Below are positions 17,527 through 25,188 of a DNA stretch of 41,656 bases, in pieces. The notes beneath the pieces were generated by a model. The model did no database searches. It saw only the letters and a list, made by a program, of their open reading frames with translations, and was not told the origin of the DNA. Both the position numbers and the translations under genes were made by a program. The stretch covers positions 1 to 41,656 of the forward strand of contig JACPRH010000036.1 in assembly GCA_016190055.1 (NCBI GenBank), given 5' to 3'. Position 1 is the stretch's first letter. Every line of letters starts with the position of its first letter. This DNA is from Nitrososphaerota archaeon (GTDB lineage: Archaea; Thermoproteota; Nitrososphaeria; Nitrososphaerales; JACPRH01).

Positions 17527-19653
17527 ATGGCTGACTTGGTTCAGGTGCTGCCATGGCTTGTCTGGGTAATTCCACTAATCGGCGCGTTGCTGACCCCGGT
17601 CTTCGCCCACATCAACGGTAAGATACGCGACATTATGGCCGCGGTCTTCGCTTTAGGCGGCGCAGTTTCAGCTACGCTTCTCCTACCGACTGCACTGAGC
17701 GGAGAGACTATTCACAGCGAGATTCCCTGGATACCTTCGCTAAACATCAACGCAGGTGTCTTAGCTGATCCTCTCAGCATCTTCATAGCAACGGTGGTCG
17801 CGTGGATATGCTTCCTCATCATGGTTTACAGCATCGGCTACATGCACGGTGATCCAAACCTCACCCGCTACTGGTTCTTCATGAACTTCTTCATCGGCAA
17901 CATGCTTCTCATAGTTCTCTCAGATAACTTCCTCCAGATGTTCTTCGGCTGGGAGGGTGTCGGCCTCTGCTCCTACGGATTAATCGGCTTCTGGAACAAA
18001 GATGAGTTGAAGGACTATGTTGGTACACGCGGTCACACTGTGCTGGGCCTGCCTCAAGCATACTCGCCTAGCCAAGCCGGAATGAAGGCCTTTATGATGA
18101 CTAGGGTGGGAGACATCAGCTTCCTAATCGGTCTCCTCATTCTCTACTACTACTCCGGAACCTTCAGCTTCACCGAGCTAGCCGAGAAGACAGGTTGGAG
18201 CAAAGAACTCGTATCCGCAGGTCTCTTCATCCCCGCAGCTATCCTGATCTTTGGAGGAGCTGTCGGCAAATCAGCCCAGTTCCCACTCCACGAGTGGCTC
18301 CCCGACGCTATGGCCGGTCCAACCGCGGTATCCGCACTCATCCATGCTGCAACAATGGTCAAGGCAGGTGTCTTCCTAGTGGCCAGAGTTGGCCCCATCT
18401 TCTATAACGCGGCGGAAGTAACTTCGCAGGTCACCCCGCTCTTCATCACCATCGCATGGATCGGGGTTTTCACAGCGTTCCTAGCTGCGACCCAAGCTGT
18501 AGTCGCGAAAGAGATCAAGAAGCTTCTCGCCTACTCTACCGTTTCACAAATCGGCTATATGATGCTGGCACTGGGTGTCGCAGGACTCTCGACTGACTTC
18601 GCATTAGGCTACACTGCCGGCCTTTTCCATCTAACCAGTCACGCCATATTCAAGGCAGCACTCTTCATGGGCGCCGGGGCACTCATCCACGCCACCGGAA
18701 GCAAATACCTTCACGATATGGGCGGGCTCAGAAAACACATGAAGTACACCTACATCTCAATGTTGATAGTCGCCGGCTCACTTGCAGGTGTTCCCTTCCT
18801 CAGCGGCTTTTGGAGCAAAGACGCAATATTGGCAGCAACCCTTGGCGCCAGCGAAACCAGCTCAATGAGCATCATCTACGCTTTAGCGGTGGTGACCGCG
18901 GTGATGACCGCCTTCTACACATTCAAGATGATAGGGCTAGTGTTCTTCGGCAAGCCCAGTGAACACCTTGAGGAACGCGAGAGAGAAGGCCACCATGTTC
19001 ATGAAGCACCGAAGATTATGTTGATACCTTACACTATTCTCGCAGGCGCTACACTAGCCATAGGCATCGTAGGCTTCTTCTTCGAAGAAGGCCTGCATGA
19101 GATGCTCAGTCGCAACCTTGAGCATGAGTTTGCCAACATCCATATAGTGGAGGCGTCTGGCGGAATCAACCCTACTGCGCTGGTAAGCTCCTTAGCTGCA
19201 GTCGGAATAGGCGGCTTCATCGCATACTACTACTATATTGCGAGAAAAGCAGATCCAACCAAGATCACTCAAAACAACAGCTTCGCCAGAGGGCTCTACC
19301 AGTTCTTCTACAACCGCTGGTACATGAACGCGATATACTACTGGGTCTTCGTAAAGTCGGTTGAGGGTTTCAGCAGAATCACCTTCAAGAATCTGGAGCT
19401 AGGCGTAATCGACAAGATCAGCACTTCAGTTGCCACATCGACAATAACTTTCTCCACCATCGGCCGATGGGTTGATATCAACGTGGTGGACGGAGTATCT
19501 AACGGTATCGCGAGCGCAGGTAAAGTCCTATCAGGAGTTTCAAGGCGGATTCAGACCGGGGTAACTGAGGAGTACGTTTTCGCCTACGTAATGGGCGCGG
19601 TGCTTCTGATACTGCTCTTCCTCTACATTCTGCTTACAGGAGTTAGTGTGTGA
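17527..19653 (+). CDS. nuoL: Complex I subunit NuoL
   Basis: The largest membrane subunit, 708 residues. It is identified by YSIGYMHGD, FFGWEGVGLCSYGLIGFW with the channel Glu, and GKSAQFPLHEWLPDAMAGPT with Lys and His. The C-terminal region holds a roughly 110-residue segment between the last two helices (about 575-685). This includes the amphipathic lateral helix that lies along the other antiporter subunits. Its length would be informative, because complexes with an added NuoM are expected to need a longer lateral helix. ATG 17527 lies 3 bp after the first nuoM. Confidence 0.95.
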   Translation: MADLVQVLPWLVWVIPLIGALLTPVFAHINGKIRDIMAAVFALGGAVSATLLLPTALSGETIHSEIPWIPSLNINAGVLADPLSIFIATVVAWICFLIMVYSIGYMHGDPNLTRYWFFMNFFIGNMLLIVLSDNFLQMFFGWEGVGLCSYGLIGFWNKDELKDYVGTRGHTVLGLPQAYSPSQAGMKAFMMTRVGDISFLIGLLILYYYSGTFSFTELAEKTGWSKELVSAGLFIPAAILIFGGAVGKSAQFPLHEWLPDAMAGPTAVSALIHAATMVKAGVFLVARVGPIFYNAAEVTSQVTPLFITIAWIGVFTAFLAATQAVVAKEIKKLLAYSTVSQIGYMMLALGVAGLSTDFALGYTAGLFHLTSHAIFKAALFMGAGALIHATGSKYLHDMGGLRKHMKYTYISMLIVAGSLAGVPFLSGFWSKDAILAATLGASETSSMSIIYALAVVTAVMTAFYTFKMIGLVFFGKPSEHLEEREREGHHVHEAPKIMLIPYTILAGATLAIGIVGFFFEEGLHEMLSRNLEHEFANIHIVEASGGINPTALVSSLAAVGIGGFIAYYYYIARKADPTKITQNNSFARGLYQFFYNRWYMNAIYYWVFVKSVEGFSRITFKNLELGVIDKISTSVATSTITFSTIGRWVDINVVDGVSNGIASAGKVLSGVSRRIQTGVTEEYVFAYVMGAVLLILLFLYILLTGVSV

Positions 19654-19665
19654 GTAAGTGAGAAA

Positions 19666-21153
19666 ATGGTAACAATGAGTCTCCCAATAATCTCTCTAAT
19701 GATCTTCCTCCCGATCGTAGCGTCAGTATTCGCTTACCTCATCGGACGACGCAGTGATCGGGCGGTCAGGATCTTCGCCTTACTGATCTCGGTGGCTATC
19801 CTCGGAATGGCTGTCTTCTCCTATGCATCCATCTTGATCAGCAACACTGGAGACAAGATGAGCTTTGAGGAAGGACCGTTACCATGGATACCCACGTTTA
19901 GAGGAGTAGATTACCACGTTGGTGTCGACGGTCTAGGCGCTCCTCTAGTCCTAGTCTCTGCGTTCCTCACCGTCCTAGTTGTCTTGGGCTCTTGGGCGCT
20001 AATCACGACAAGGCAGCCCCTCTACTACGCCCTAATCCTGCTCTTCGAAGGAGCCATCATAGGTGTCTTTACATCCCTGAACCTTCTGCTCTTCTACTTC
20101 TTCTGGGAGAGCGTGCTCATCCCAATGTTCTTCTTCATAGGCATCTGGGGTGGCCCGCGAAGAAAATACGCGGCAATGAAGTTCTTCCTCTTCACATACG
20201 TTGCAAGCATCATTATGCTCCTAGGCTTCTTGGCGCTCTACATATACGCCGCCCCAACCTTTGACATACTGGAGCTACAGAATCTCAACCAACTCGCCCA
20301 GATACCTTTCTGGCTTCAAACACTTGTCTCAATCGCGACCTTCGTCGGCTTCGGCGTCAAGCTTCCAGTGGTGCCGTTCCACACGTGGCTTCCCGATGCT
20401 CACACAGAGGCTCCTGCACCTATCTCCGTATTCCTCGCAGGCGTACTCCTGAAGATGGGCGGATACGGCTTCATCAGAGTTAACCTGACCATACTACACG
20501 ATGCATCAGTCACTTACGGCTGGATATTCATGGCGATCGGTCTGATCACAATGTTCTACGGAGCGATTGTAGCGATGACGCAGAAGGATATGAAGCGGCT
20601 TATCGCCTTAACCAGCGTCAACCACATGGGTTTCGTGCTTCTCGGCGCCTTCACAATGAATATCTACGGTGTCTCAGGCGCCATCTTCCAGATGTTCAAC
20701 CACGCCGCCGCAGTTGGCCTGCTCTTCATGCTCACAGGATACATCCATGAGCAGACCGGCACCAGAGAAATCCAGCTTCTAAAAGGCATGAAGGTTAAGA
20801 TGCCTAAGACCGCCACTTTAGTGGTGCTCGGCTCGATGGCCGGCATGGGTGTCCCCATATTCTCACCGTTCCTAAGTGAATACATGGTGATACTCGGGGC
20901 GATCTCTGTTAACACCGGGCTGGCTGTAGCGATGCTTATCCCGGTTATAACTGTAGGCTACTTCCTATGGATGCTCAAAAGAACAGTGCTGTCGCCGCCT
21001 GACGAGCGTAGCTTACACTACCATGACATGAAGAACTTTGATGTGGTTCACCTAACGATATATCTCATCCCGCTACTGCTCCTGCTGATATTTCCGTCGC
21101 TGATGCTGAATATGACTAATCTCTTCGCGGAGGGCCTTCGTCTAGTAAGGTGA
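19666..21153 (+). CDS. nuoM: Second NuoM-type antiporter-like subunit of complex I
   Basis: A 495-residue protein with the complete NuoM signature: YFFWESVLIPMFFFIGIWGG with the channel Glu, FGVKLPVVPFHTWLPDAHTE with Lys and His, and APAPISVFLAGVLLKMGGYG. It is closer to canonical NuoM than the gene at 16000. ATG 19666 is used; ATG 19675 is an in-frame alternative. The 10-bp gap to nuoN and the shared strand place it in the same operon. Confidence 0.94.
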   Translation: MVTMSLPIISLMIFLPIVASVFAYLIGRRSDRAVRIFALLISVAILGMAVFSYASILISNTGDKMSFEEGPLPWIPTFRGVDYHVGVDGLGAPLVLVSAFLTVLVVLGSWALITTRQPLYYALILLFEGAIIGVFTSLNLLLFYFFWESVLIPMFFFIGIWGGPRRKYAAMKFFLFTYVASIIMLLGFLALYIYAAPTFDILELQNLNQLAQIPFWLQTLVSIATFVGFGVKLPVVPFHTWLPDAHTEAPAPISVFLAGVLLKMGGYGFIRVNLTILHDASVTYGWIFMAIGLITMFYGAIVAMTQKDMKRLIALTSVNHMGFVLLGAFTMNIYGVSGAIFQMFNHAAAVGLLFMLTGYIHEQTGTREIQLLKGMKVKMPKTATLVVLGSMAGMGVPIFSPFLSEYMVILGAISVNTGLAVAMLIPVITVGYFLWMLKRTVLSPPDERSLHYHDMKNFDVVHLTIYLIPLLLLLIFPSLMLNMTNLFAEGLRLVR

Positions 21154-21163
21154 TGAGAAGAAC

Positions 21164-22615
21164 ATGGATACTCCACTAATTCTCATACCGCTGCTGGGCG
21201 GCGTAGCTGTGTTCATGCCGCTTCTTGAGGTGATCTTCAAAGGAGAGATGAGGGGCAAGTTCTCCAGCCACCTAGCTGTAGCGGCTCTGCTGGTTGCTTT
21301 GGCGGTAGTGATTTACCAGCCGTTAACCTCCCCACTAGAACTTACAGCTTCATCGAGCGGTCTCTTCCGGAACGATCTGATGGGGCTTTTCTTCAGTCTA
21401 GTTGTCCTGCTGGTAGCACTGCTAGTCGCCACTTCTTCACTAGACTACATGAAGGGGAGACCGAACGAGCCGATCTACTACTCTCTCCTACTCTTCACGG
21501 CCCTCGGAATGTCGCTGCTGGCCTTCTCAGTAGACCTGATCATGATACTGGTCGCTTGGGAACTGATGAGTATCCCAACCTATGTTTTAACAGGCTTTTG
21601 GAAGCATGACGCAAAGTCGAATGAGGCCGCGTTAAAGTACTTCATCCTAGGAGCACTCTCCTCAGGAACCATCCTCTACGGCATCTCACTCATCTACGGC
21701 CTCACCGGCTCCACTAACATCTTCCAGATACTCAGAGCGTCAACAGGTATCCCAGATAGCTTCCAATCCCTCGCCATCCTAGCGATGCTTCTACTGGTGG
21801 CGGGTCTCGGCTTCAAAATGTCTCTGGTTCCGTTCCACATGTGGATCCCTGACGCCTATGAAGGAGCACCTACCACAATCAGCGCACTCCTATCCGCAGG
21901 AACCAAGAAAGCTGCCTTCGTAGTCGCAATCAGAATCTTCGTTATTGCTCTACCAGTTCTCCATCTGGACTGGCAGCTAACCTTTGCTATACTCGCACTT
22001 ATCACGATGACGCTCGGCAACATCGCCGCCCTGACCCAGAAAACGATTACACGACTTCTCGCTTATTCTAGCATCGCTCAAGCGGGCTACATTCTCATCG
22101 GGCTCACAGTCGCTTTGCAGACTGAGCTAGGGCTCATCGGAGTACTCTTCCACGTCTTCACACACGCGGTTATGCAGACAACCGCCTTCTTAGCCGCAGC
22201 GCTCATCGCTAAGAAGACCGGTCATACCGACCTAGACTCGTACAACGGCATAGGTGCACGGATGCCTGTAACCGCCTTCACAATGACCGTCGCGCTCCTA
22301 GCGCTGGCCGGTGTGCCGCCGCTGAACGGCTTCTGGAGCAAGCTTGTGCTCTTCACATCAGCCATAGGCGGAGATCTCACTTGGCTAGCTGTAGCGGGTG
22401 TGTTGAACAGCGCCTTCTCTCTCGGATACTACGCTTGGATAGTGAAGAGAATGTATCTCGACGAAGGAACATCAACGACACACATCTATGAACCAAAGCC
22501 GTTCACCATCGTCCTGATGGCTGCAACTATAGTAATTGTCGCCACCGGCATCTACCCAGCACCAATCTACGAGTTCGCCAGACTAGCTGTCTCATCACTA
22601 ATAGGCGCAGCTTAA
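21164..22615 (+). CDS. nuoN: Complex I subunit NuoN
   Basis: A 483-residue antiporter-like subunit at the junction with NuoK. Signature pieces are VAWELMSIPTYVLTGFWKHD, LKYFILGALSSG, FKMSLVPFHMWIPDAYEGAP and the C-terminal half motif GVPPLNGFWSK. The channel Glu and Lys are present. This is the last gene of the operon. No nuoE, F or G lies before nuoA or after nuoN in the window, so NADH is unlikely to be the direct electron donor. Confidence 0.95.
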   Translation: MDTPLILIPLLGGVAVFMPLLEVIFKGEMRGKFSSHLAVAALLVALAVVIYQPLTSPLELTASSSGLFRNDLMGLFFSLVVLLVALLVATSSLDYMKGRPNEPIYYSLLLFTALGMSLLAFSVDLIMILVAWELMSIPTYVLTGFWKHDAKSNEAALKYFILGALSSGTILYGISLIYGLTGSTNIFQILRASTGIPDSFQSLAILAMLLLVAGLGFKMSLVPFHMWIPDAYEGAPTTISALLSAGTKKAAFVVAIRIFVIALPVLHLDWQLTFAILALITMTLGNIAALTQKTITRLLAYSSIAQAGYILIGLTVALQTELGLIGVLFHVFTHAVMQTTAFLAAALIAKKTGHTDLDSYNGIGARMPVTAFTMTVALLALAGVPPLNGFWSKLVLFTSAIGGDLTWLAVAGVLNSAFSLGYYAWIVKRMYLDEGTSTTHIYEPKPFTIVLMAATIVIVATGIYPAPIYEFARLAVSSLIGAA

Positions 22616-22678
22616 CGCCGCCCAGTTAGTCAACAGTCTGACATCATAGCACGAGAAAGGCTGAAGGACTGATCAAAG

Positions 22679-22687
22679 AATATATAG
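22679..22687 (+). promoter_or_regulatory. TATA box of tRNA-Tyr
   Basis: AATATATAG is centred about 30 bp upstream of the first tRNA base at 22713, as in archaeal stable-RNA promoters. Confidence 0.6.
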
Positions 22688-22743
22688 TGAACCTAGCGGA
22701 AGGCTAACATGTCCCGCGGTAGCTCAGCTTGGCAGAGCTTCCG

Positions 22744-22770
22744 ACTCTTCCCTAATAGGAAGGGGGAGAC
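22744..22770 (+). other. tRNA-Tyr intron 1 (27 nt, after position 30, non-canonical)
   Basis: BHB fold: a four-pair central helix joins CTTC (22738-22741) to GGAG (22765-22768). The 5' bulge CG^A is 22742-22744 and the 3' bulge AC^G is 22769-22771. The inner stem 22745-22751 pairs with 22758-22764, seven base pairs with one G-U. Confidence 0.85.
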
Positions 22771-22777
22771 GCTGTAG

Positions 22778-22823
22778 AGGACGGCCAGAGGCTGACCTCA
22801 CCCAGCCTGTCGAGCATACAGAT
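22778..22823 (+). other. tRNA-Tyr intron 2 (46 nt, canonical position 37/38)
   Basis: The central helix CTGT (22772-22775) pairs with ACAG (22818-22821). Bulges are AG^A (22776-22778) and AT^A (22822-22824). The outer helix is the anticodon stem itself. An internal hairpin AGGCTG/CAGCCT (22789-22794, 22803-22808) supports an intron fold. Confidence 0.85.
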
Positions 22824-22839
22824 ACCGGAGTGTCGTCGG

Positions 22840-22870
22840 TGAACTGGAGTTAACGCTTCAGTTCGGCGAG
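22840..22870 (+). other. tRNA-Tyr intron 3 (31 nt, after position 53, in the T-arm)
   Basis: The central helix CGTC (22834-22837) pairs with GGCG (22865-22868). Bulges are GG^T and AG^T. The inner stem GAACTG (22841-22846) pairs perfectly with CAGTTC (22859-22864). Confidence 0.85.
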
Positions 22871-22876
22871 TTCAAA

Positions 22877-22900
22877 ATGGGGCGTCGAACCCCATGGTAC
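22877..22900 (+). other. tRNA-Tyr intron 4 (24 nt, after position 59, in the T-loop)
   Basis: The inner stem TGGGG (22878-22882) pairs with CCCCA (22890-22894). Bulges are AA^A and AC^T. The central helix TTCA/TGGT has three pairs (one G-U) and one U-U mismatch, so this is the weakest BHB of the four. Confidence 0.75.
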
Positions 22901-23132
22901 TCCGACCCGCGGGACCTTACTATATTTTCGCTCGTCGACACGAAAAAAGGGATTCAGGGCAAGTTATTAAGCGAGGACGTAATGTGCTCTCCAGACGAAC
23001 ATGTACCATTTACGGAACCCCTATATCATTGCCTTAACCAATAATATCTCGGAGGGAATCTAAGCAAGAAGATGATCAAGCACCTCTATAGAACCGATGG
23101 TGCTGCATCTCTCCTAGAATCAAGTAGGGAGA

Positions 23133-23687
23133 ATGAGTATGAACAGAGCATTGGCCACGATTATAGCTGCAAGCGTATTCAGCTCCCTGTACGCGGGGCT
23201 GGTCGGACCAGTGTACCCCATATTCGTCCTCCAAAAGTTCTCAGGCGCAATAACTGATATTGGGCTGCTTTACGCCACATTTTACATCACTTCAGCAGGC
23301 CTAAAACTCTTCACCGGGAGATTAGTCGATAAATTTGGCAAAGTACCTATCTTCCTGATAGGTGGATCCATCAGTGCTGCCTGCACCCTCGCATATACAC
23401 TGAACTTCAACATAACTCAGCTATACATGCTGGAGATACTCAACGGCGTTGCCTATGCGCTCCAGCGACCCGCCTTCCTAGTTCTTCTCACCGACGTGAC
23501 TAGCTCTAAAAAACGCGGCCGCCAAATGGGTATGTTCGACTCCGTCGATGACCTTGCTGGCGCAGTTTCTTCACTAGTTTCAGTCTTAATTGTAGCCAGC
23601 TTCGGCTTCCAATTCCTCTTCTACCTTTGCTCCGGATTCCAAGCCACATCAGGTCTCATCGTCCTAACCTCGCGCAAAAGACGGTAG
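23133..23687 (+). CDS. Half-size MFS transporter-like protein (six helices)
   Basis: A 184-residue membrane protein equal to the N-terminal half of a major facilitator. Six hydrophobic segments can be seen. The loop between helices 2 and 3 holds the MFS motif A as GRLVDKFGKVP. Helix 4 is followed by DVTSSKKRGRQMGMFDSVDD, another common MFS stretch. It ends in a basic TSRKRR tail and a clean stop, and no second half is found downstream in any frame before moaC. It could be a gene remnant or a true half-transporter that works as a dimer. The ATG at 23133 follows a GGGAGA ribosome-binding-like tract. Confidence 0.7.
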   Translation: MSMNRALATIIAASVFSSLYAGLVGPVYPIFVLQKFSGAITDIGLLYATFYITSAGLKLFTGRLVDKFGKVPIFLIGGSISAACTLAYTLNFNITQLYMLEILNGVAYALQRPAFLVLLTDVTSSKKRGRQMGMFDSVDDLAGAVSSLVSVLIVASFGFQFLFYLCSGFQATSGLIVLTSRKRR

Positions 23688-23839
23688 ACTCGCGATGCTA
23701 AGCAGTAAACGCTCTCATCATACCTAATTTCCAGGTAAATAACGAGAGCAGCTAGTTTGTGAACTTCTGCAAAAGGTTCTGCAATACATAAATTCAGCCG
23801 CTCCGCGTTATCGAAGATACAGGAGAATGAATCTGAGAA

Positions 23840-24277
23840 ATGGGCGTCCGTATGGTCGATGTTCATGCGAAGACTCCGCAGTACCGTGAAGCGACTGCTT
23901 CTGGAGAGATCCAGCTGAAGCCTGAGACTGTTAACCGTATTCGTGACGGTAAAGTGGAGAAAGGGGATCCTCTCCAGATTGCGACGCTCGCCGGGATTCA
24001 GGGCGCGAAAATGACCCCCACGATTATCCCATTATGCCACCCGATCCCGATAGAGAACACCAGCGTACAGTTTGAGCTTACAGACTCAGGGGTAAAGGCC
24101 ACTGCGAAGGTTGTTGCAACCGCTAAGACAGGTGTAGAGATGGAGGCGTTAACTGCTTTAGCCACAGCTCTCCTGAACATTTGGGACGTCGTCAAAATGT
24201 ACGAGAAGAACGAGGCTGGGCAGTACCCTACCACCCAGATACTGAATATCAAAGTAGTTGAAAAGGTGAAGCGGTAA
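23840..24277 (+). CDS. moaC: Cyclic pyranopterin monophosphate synthase
   Basis: A 145-residue molybdenum-cofactor enzyme that converts the 3',8-cyclo-dihydro-GTP product of MoaA into cyclic pyranopterin monophosphate. The family motifs are MVDVHAKTPQYREATASGEI, KGDPLQIATLAGIQGAKMT, IIPLCHPIPIENTSVQFEL and KTGVEMEALTALATALL. The active-site His is in LCHPI and the KMYEK Lys region follows. ATG 23840. One base separates it from moaB, so the two form an operon. moaA is not in the window. Confidence 0.95.
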   Translation: MGVRMVDVHAKTPQYREATASGEIQLKPETVNRIRDGKVEKGDPLQIATLAGIQGAKMTPTIIPLCHPIPIENTSVQFELTDSGVKATAKVVATAKTGVEMEALTALATALLNIWDVVKMYEKNEAGQYPTTQILNIKVVEKVKR

Positions 24278-24278
24278 A

Positions 24279-24806
24279 GTGAAGCCCCATGAGCAGCACA
24301 GGCATGCTGCGCCAAAAGAAGTGAAAGTGGCTGTTGTCACCGTAAGTACGTCAAAATACCGTGAAACGCAAGAGGGGAAGACGCAGGTCAGCGACCTCTC
24401 AGGAGATACTATCCGCCGCCTCGCTGAGCAGGCGGGCTATACCATTGTTTCTCAAGAGCTGATAGACGACGATGTCGGTATGATCCGTTTAACGGTTCTG
24501 AAGAACATCTACGAAGCCGGTGCTGATGCTGTAATACTCACAGGCGGAACTGGAATCACCGGTCGAGATGTAACTATAGAGGCGCTGCGACCTCTCTTCG
24601 AGAAGGAGCTCGACGGCTTCGGCGACGTCTTCCGAAACCTCAGTTACCAGCAGGTCGGCGCACCAGCCCACCTCTCTCGCGCCGCAGCCGGAGTCATCAA
24701 CCATCGCCTAGTCTACTGTCTCCCAGGATCACCTAACGCGGTCGAAACGGCTCTAAAGATGATACTTCCAGAGATCCCTCACGCAGTCCACATGGCGAAG
24801 TCGTGA
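24279..24806 (+). CDS. moaB: Molybdenum cofactor biosynthesis protein MoaB/MogA family
   Basis: A 175-residue molybdopterin adenylyltransferase-type protein. The conserved pieces are VAVVTVSTSKYRETQEGKTQ, DLSGDTIRRLAEQAGY, VILTGGTGITGRDVTIEALR and the C-terminal YCLPGSPNAVETAL. The TGGTG loop binds molybdopterin phosphate. The start is GTG 24279, giving a short His-rich leader. It ends in a T-rich terminator shared with the convergent Cys-rich gene. Confidence 0.92.
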   Translation: MKPHEQHRHAAPKEVKVAVVTVSTSKYRETQEGKTQVSDLSGDTIRRLAEQAGYTIVSQELIDDDVGMIRLTVLKNIYEAGADAVILTGGTGITGRDVTIEALRPLFEKELDGFGDVFRNLSYQQVGAPAHLSRAAAGVINHRLVYCLPGSPNAVETALKMILPEIPHAVHMAKS

Positions 24807-24813
24807 AGGCTGA

Positions 24814-24838
24814 ATTTTTCCTTCTCTTTTTCTTTTCT
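24814..24838 (+). terminator. T-rich terminator between moaB and the convergent Cys-rich gene
   Basis: A pyrimidine run with several groups of four or five Ts follows moaB by 7 bp and touches the stop codon of the opposite gene. No hairpin is seen. This is the usual archaeal U-tract type. Confidence 0.55.
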
Positions 24839-25188
24839 TAATCCGCTATCTGCGCGAAGCGTATTGCGTAGATGCTGGGTGTTTCTTCGCTGTTCTCGCA
24901 GTCGTCGCAGATGCAGCTCGCGAATGCTGATGAGCCTCCGCAGATGTCGTTGTATCTGCATTGGCTGCACTCAACTGCGCCTCCGCAGATAAAGCAGTTC
25001 AACAGCATCTCCACGTTTTCATGCAAGGCCTCTTTCAGGATCGATGCGACCAAAGGGAGGTTGGTCTCGGGGGTGGCCTGAAACCCGTTGGATTTGTCGT
25101 ATTTCAACGCCGCTTCGTTTACCAGTTTCTTGAAGATGTCGGTGCCTACAGGAGGCATTCTGAACCATTCGCCGACAACAATCTTCAC
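24838..25188 (-). CDS. Uncharacterised Cys-rich (zinc-ribbon-like) protein coupled to rfcL
   Basis: I do not recognise this 116-residue protein. The N-terminal half looks helical (FKKLVNEAALKYDKS, LVASILKEALHENVEMLL). The C-terminal half holds ten cysteines, with Cys-x2-Cys pairs in CFICGG and CSQCRY, then CGGSS, and CICDDCE, consistent with one or two zinc-binding knuckles. The GTG start overlaps the rfcL stop by 4 bp, so it is translationally coupled to the clamp loader. This suggests, but does not prove, a role in replication or repair. Confidence 0.75.
   Translation of the reverse strand: MKIVVGEWFRMPPVGTDIFKKLVNEAALKYDKSNGFQATPETNLPLVASILKEALHENVEMLLNCFICGGAVECSQCRYNDICGGSSAFASCICDDCENSEETPSIYAIRFAQIAD

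Larger units (their letters stand above)
22713..22914 (+). tRNA. tRNA-Tyr (GUA) with four candidate introns
   Basis: The 202-nt gene gives a 74-nt mature tRNA when four segments are removed. The acceptor stem is CCCGCGG (22713-22719) with CCGCGGG (22907-22913) and discriminator A, including the C1-G72 pair that marks archaeal tRNA-Tyr. The D stem is GCTC/GAGC. The spliced anticodon arm is TCCGG, CTGTAGA, CCGGA, giving anticodon GTA. The variable loop is GTGTC, and the spliced T-arm is GTCGG, TTCAAAT, CCGAC. Removed segments follow positions 30, 37, 53 and 59. None of the anticodon or T-arm stems forms correctly without these removals. CCA is not encoded. Confidence 0.88.

Noticed and set aside
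22881-22896. GGGGCGTCGAACCCC as the T-arm of the tRNA-Tyr
   Set aside because: The loop does not match the TTC-purine-A consensus and it cannot be joined to the acceptor stem; it is the inner hairpin of intron 4.
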